A DNA stretch of 7,005 nucleotides from Phycisphaerales bacterium UBA2266 (lineage in GTDB: Bacteria; Planctomycetota; Phycisphaerae; Sedimentisphaerales; Anaerobacaceae), in contig DDXG01000146.1 of NCBI GenBank assembly GCA_002347125.1, forward strand, positions 1 through 7,005, written 5' to 3'. The translations under genes and the position numbers were made by a program. Shown piece by piece: positions 6,188 to 7,005 of this stretch (position 1 is its first letter; each line of letters opens with the position of its first letter). Below the pieces are notes generated by a model, which saw only the letters and a list, made by a program, of their open reading frames with translations, searched no databases and was not told the origin of the DNA.

Positions 6188-7005
6188 GTGGACCTCAGGA
6201 AGTACATCGGACTCGGAGTCAATCAACTGCTCGGCGTGGATATCGGAACGGCCGCCGTCAAGGTCGTTGCGCTGCGCCACCGCCACGACGGCTACACCGT
6301 CACGGCCGCCGTCGCCATCCCCATCGACAATTCCGCCTCCACCGAGGCCGCCTACCGCGCCGCCGCCGCACGGGCCCTCCAAGACGCCCTGCGAAACACC
6401 AACGTCAAGACCCGCTGCGCCGTCTGCGGCGTCTCCGGGCCCGAGGTCGCCGTCCGTGATTTCCGATTCCCCGCACTACCGGAGAACGAAATCGAAGGCG
6501 CCGTCAACCTCGAAGCCCGTCAGGTCTGCCCCTTTAACATCGACAACAGTGCCGTGGACTACCAGATCCTCAACAACCAGCGAGAACGCAACACGGGCAT
6601 TATCGCGGCCGCCACCAGCGCCGCCATCCGCGCCAGGCTCGACATCACGCGGATCGCCTCCCTGCGGTGCGTCCTTATGGATGTCGACGGGCTCGCCCTG
6701 CTCAATGCCTGCCGCAACACGGCCGACTCGCACGATGCGCCCCTGACGGCCGTCCTCAATATCGGCGCCGCCACCACAACGCTCGCCGTCGCCGCGCCGA
6801 ACGGGCTGCCTTTTATCCGCGACATGACCTGCGCCGCCGACGCCATCATCAGCCGAATCGCCGAGGCACATGACACTACTGCCTCGCGTGTCGAGAAATG
6901 CCTTGCCGCCGACCCCGCCGGCGCGCCCTTCGACATCCTCCAGGCCCTCGAAGCCGCCTCTGCCCCGCTTCTGGCCGATATCGCCAAATCTCTGAGGTAC
7001 TACGC
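6188..7005 (+). CDS. pilM: PilM, actin-like type IV pilus assembly ATPase (3' truncated by window)
   Basis: PilM is an FtsA/actin-fold cytoplasmic protein that binds the N-terminus of PilN and links the alignment complex (PilMNOP) to PilB/PilC. The frame runs open from GTG 6188 to the window edge: 272 complete codons, most of a usual 350-380 aa. Visible signatures are LLGVDIGTAAVKVV (14-27, phosphate-1 loop), GVSGPEVAVRDFRFPALPENE (81-101), AVNLEARQVCPFNI (105-118; family form EA.Q..PF), and VLNIGAATTTLAV (189-201, phosphate-2 loop) followed by GLPFIRDM (206-213). In the second loop the frequent DIG is NIG here. The GTG start is supported by TAAGGA 7 nt upstream and by a short MDLRKYIGLG-type N-terminus before the first loop. 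The gene is set off from the minor pilins by a 279-nt spacer with its own promoter candidate, so it probably opens a pilMNO-type unit that continues past the window. Confidence 0.93.
   Translation, partial: MDLRKYIGLGVNQLLGVDIGTAAVKVVALRHRHDGYTVTAAVAIPIDNSASTEAAYRAAAARALQDALRNTNVKTRCAVCGVSGPEVAVRDFRFPALPENEIEGAVNLEARQVCPFNIDNSAVDYQILNNQRERNTGIIAAATSAAIRARLDITRIASLRCVLMDVDGLALLNACRNTADSHDAPLTAVLNIGAATTTLAVAAPNGLPFIRDMTCAADAIISRIAEAHDTTASRVEKCLAADPAGAPFDILQALEAASAPLLADIAKSLRYY

Noticed and set aside
6144..6746. 200-codon + strand frame overlapping pilM
   Set aside because: It is a Pro/Ser/Thr/Arg-rich shadow frame; the overlapping frame from GTG 6188 carries clear PilM motifs.

Overview
The window is one co-oriented (+ strand) block of a type IV pilus / type II-secretion-like assembly locus from a GC-rich bacterium. 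In order it holds the C-terminal half of a PilB/GspE assembly ATPase, the inner-membrane platform protein PilC/GspF, a small probable major pilin, three minor-pilin-type proteins (PilV/GspI-like, PilW/GspJ-like and an unusually large PilX/GspK-like protein), and the 5' part of pilM. The gene style fits a member of the Planctomycetota (Phycisphaerae / Sedimentisphaerales-like): H-X-G-type prepilins in a pilB-pilC-pilin-pilM cluster, strong NNC codon preference, and a GGACGGATGCCCGT-type palindromic repeat in a spacer. The taxonomic call is an inference, not a demonstrated identity.

Layout: 2-853 pilB (5' end cut off by the window edge), then 864-2075 pilC, 10 nt later. A 134-nt spacer with a small palindromic repeat leads to the pilin gene (2210-2632). 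The spacer 2633-2903 holds two hairpins, a probable terminator (2744-2780), a possible promoter (2800-2827) and a second, diverged copy of the repeat motif. A tight minor-pilin operon follows: 2904-3425, 3428-4129 and 4157-5908, with gaps of 2 and 27 nt. The spacer 5909-6187 carries an extended -10 promoter candidate and a 46-nt imperfect hairpin directly before the GTG start of pilM (6188, running off the right edge).

How the parts work together: PilB hydrolyses ATP on the cytoplasmic side and drives PilC, which is thought to feed prepilins, processed by a prepilin peptidase not in the window, from the membrane into the fibre. The small pilin would form the shaft. The PilV/PilW/PilX-like set would form the initiating or tip complex. 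PilM is the actin-like cytoplasmic member of the PilMNOP alignment complex, and its presence in place of GspL argues for a type IV pilus rather than a classical type II secretion system. I see no RNA genes, CRISPR array, transposase or convincing minus-strand gene. Nothing here is clearly a wholly undescribed system; the points most worth checking are the oversized PilX-like protein, the repeat motifs flanking the pilin gene and the structured pilM leader.
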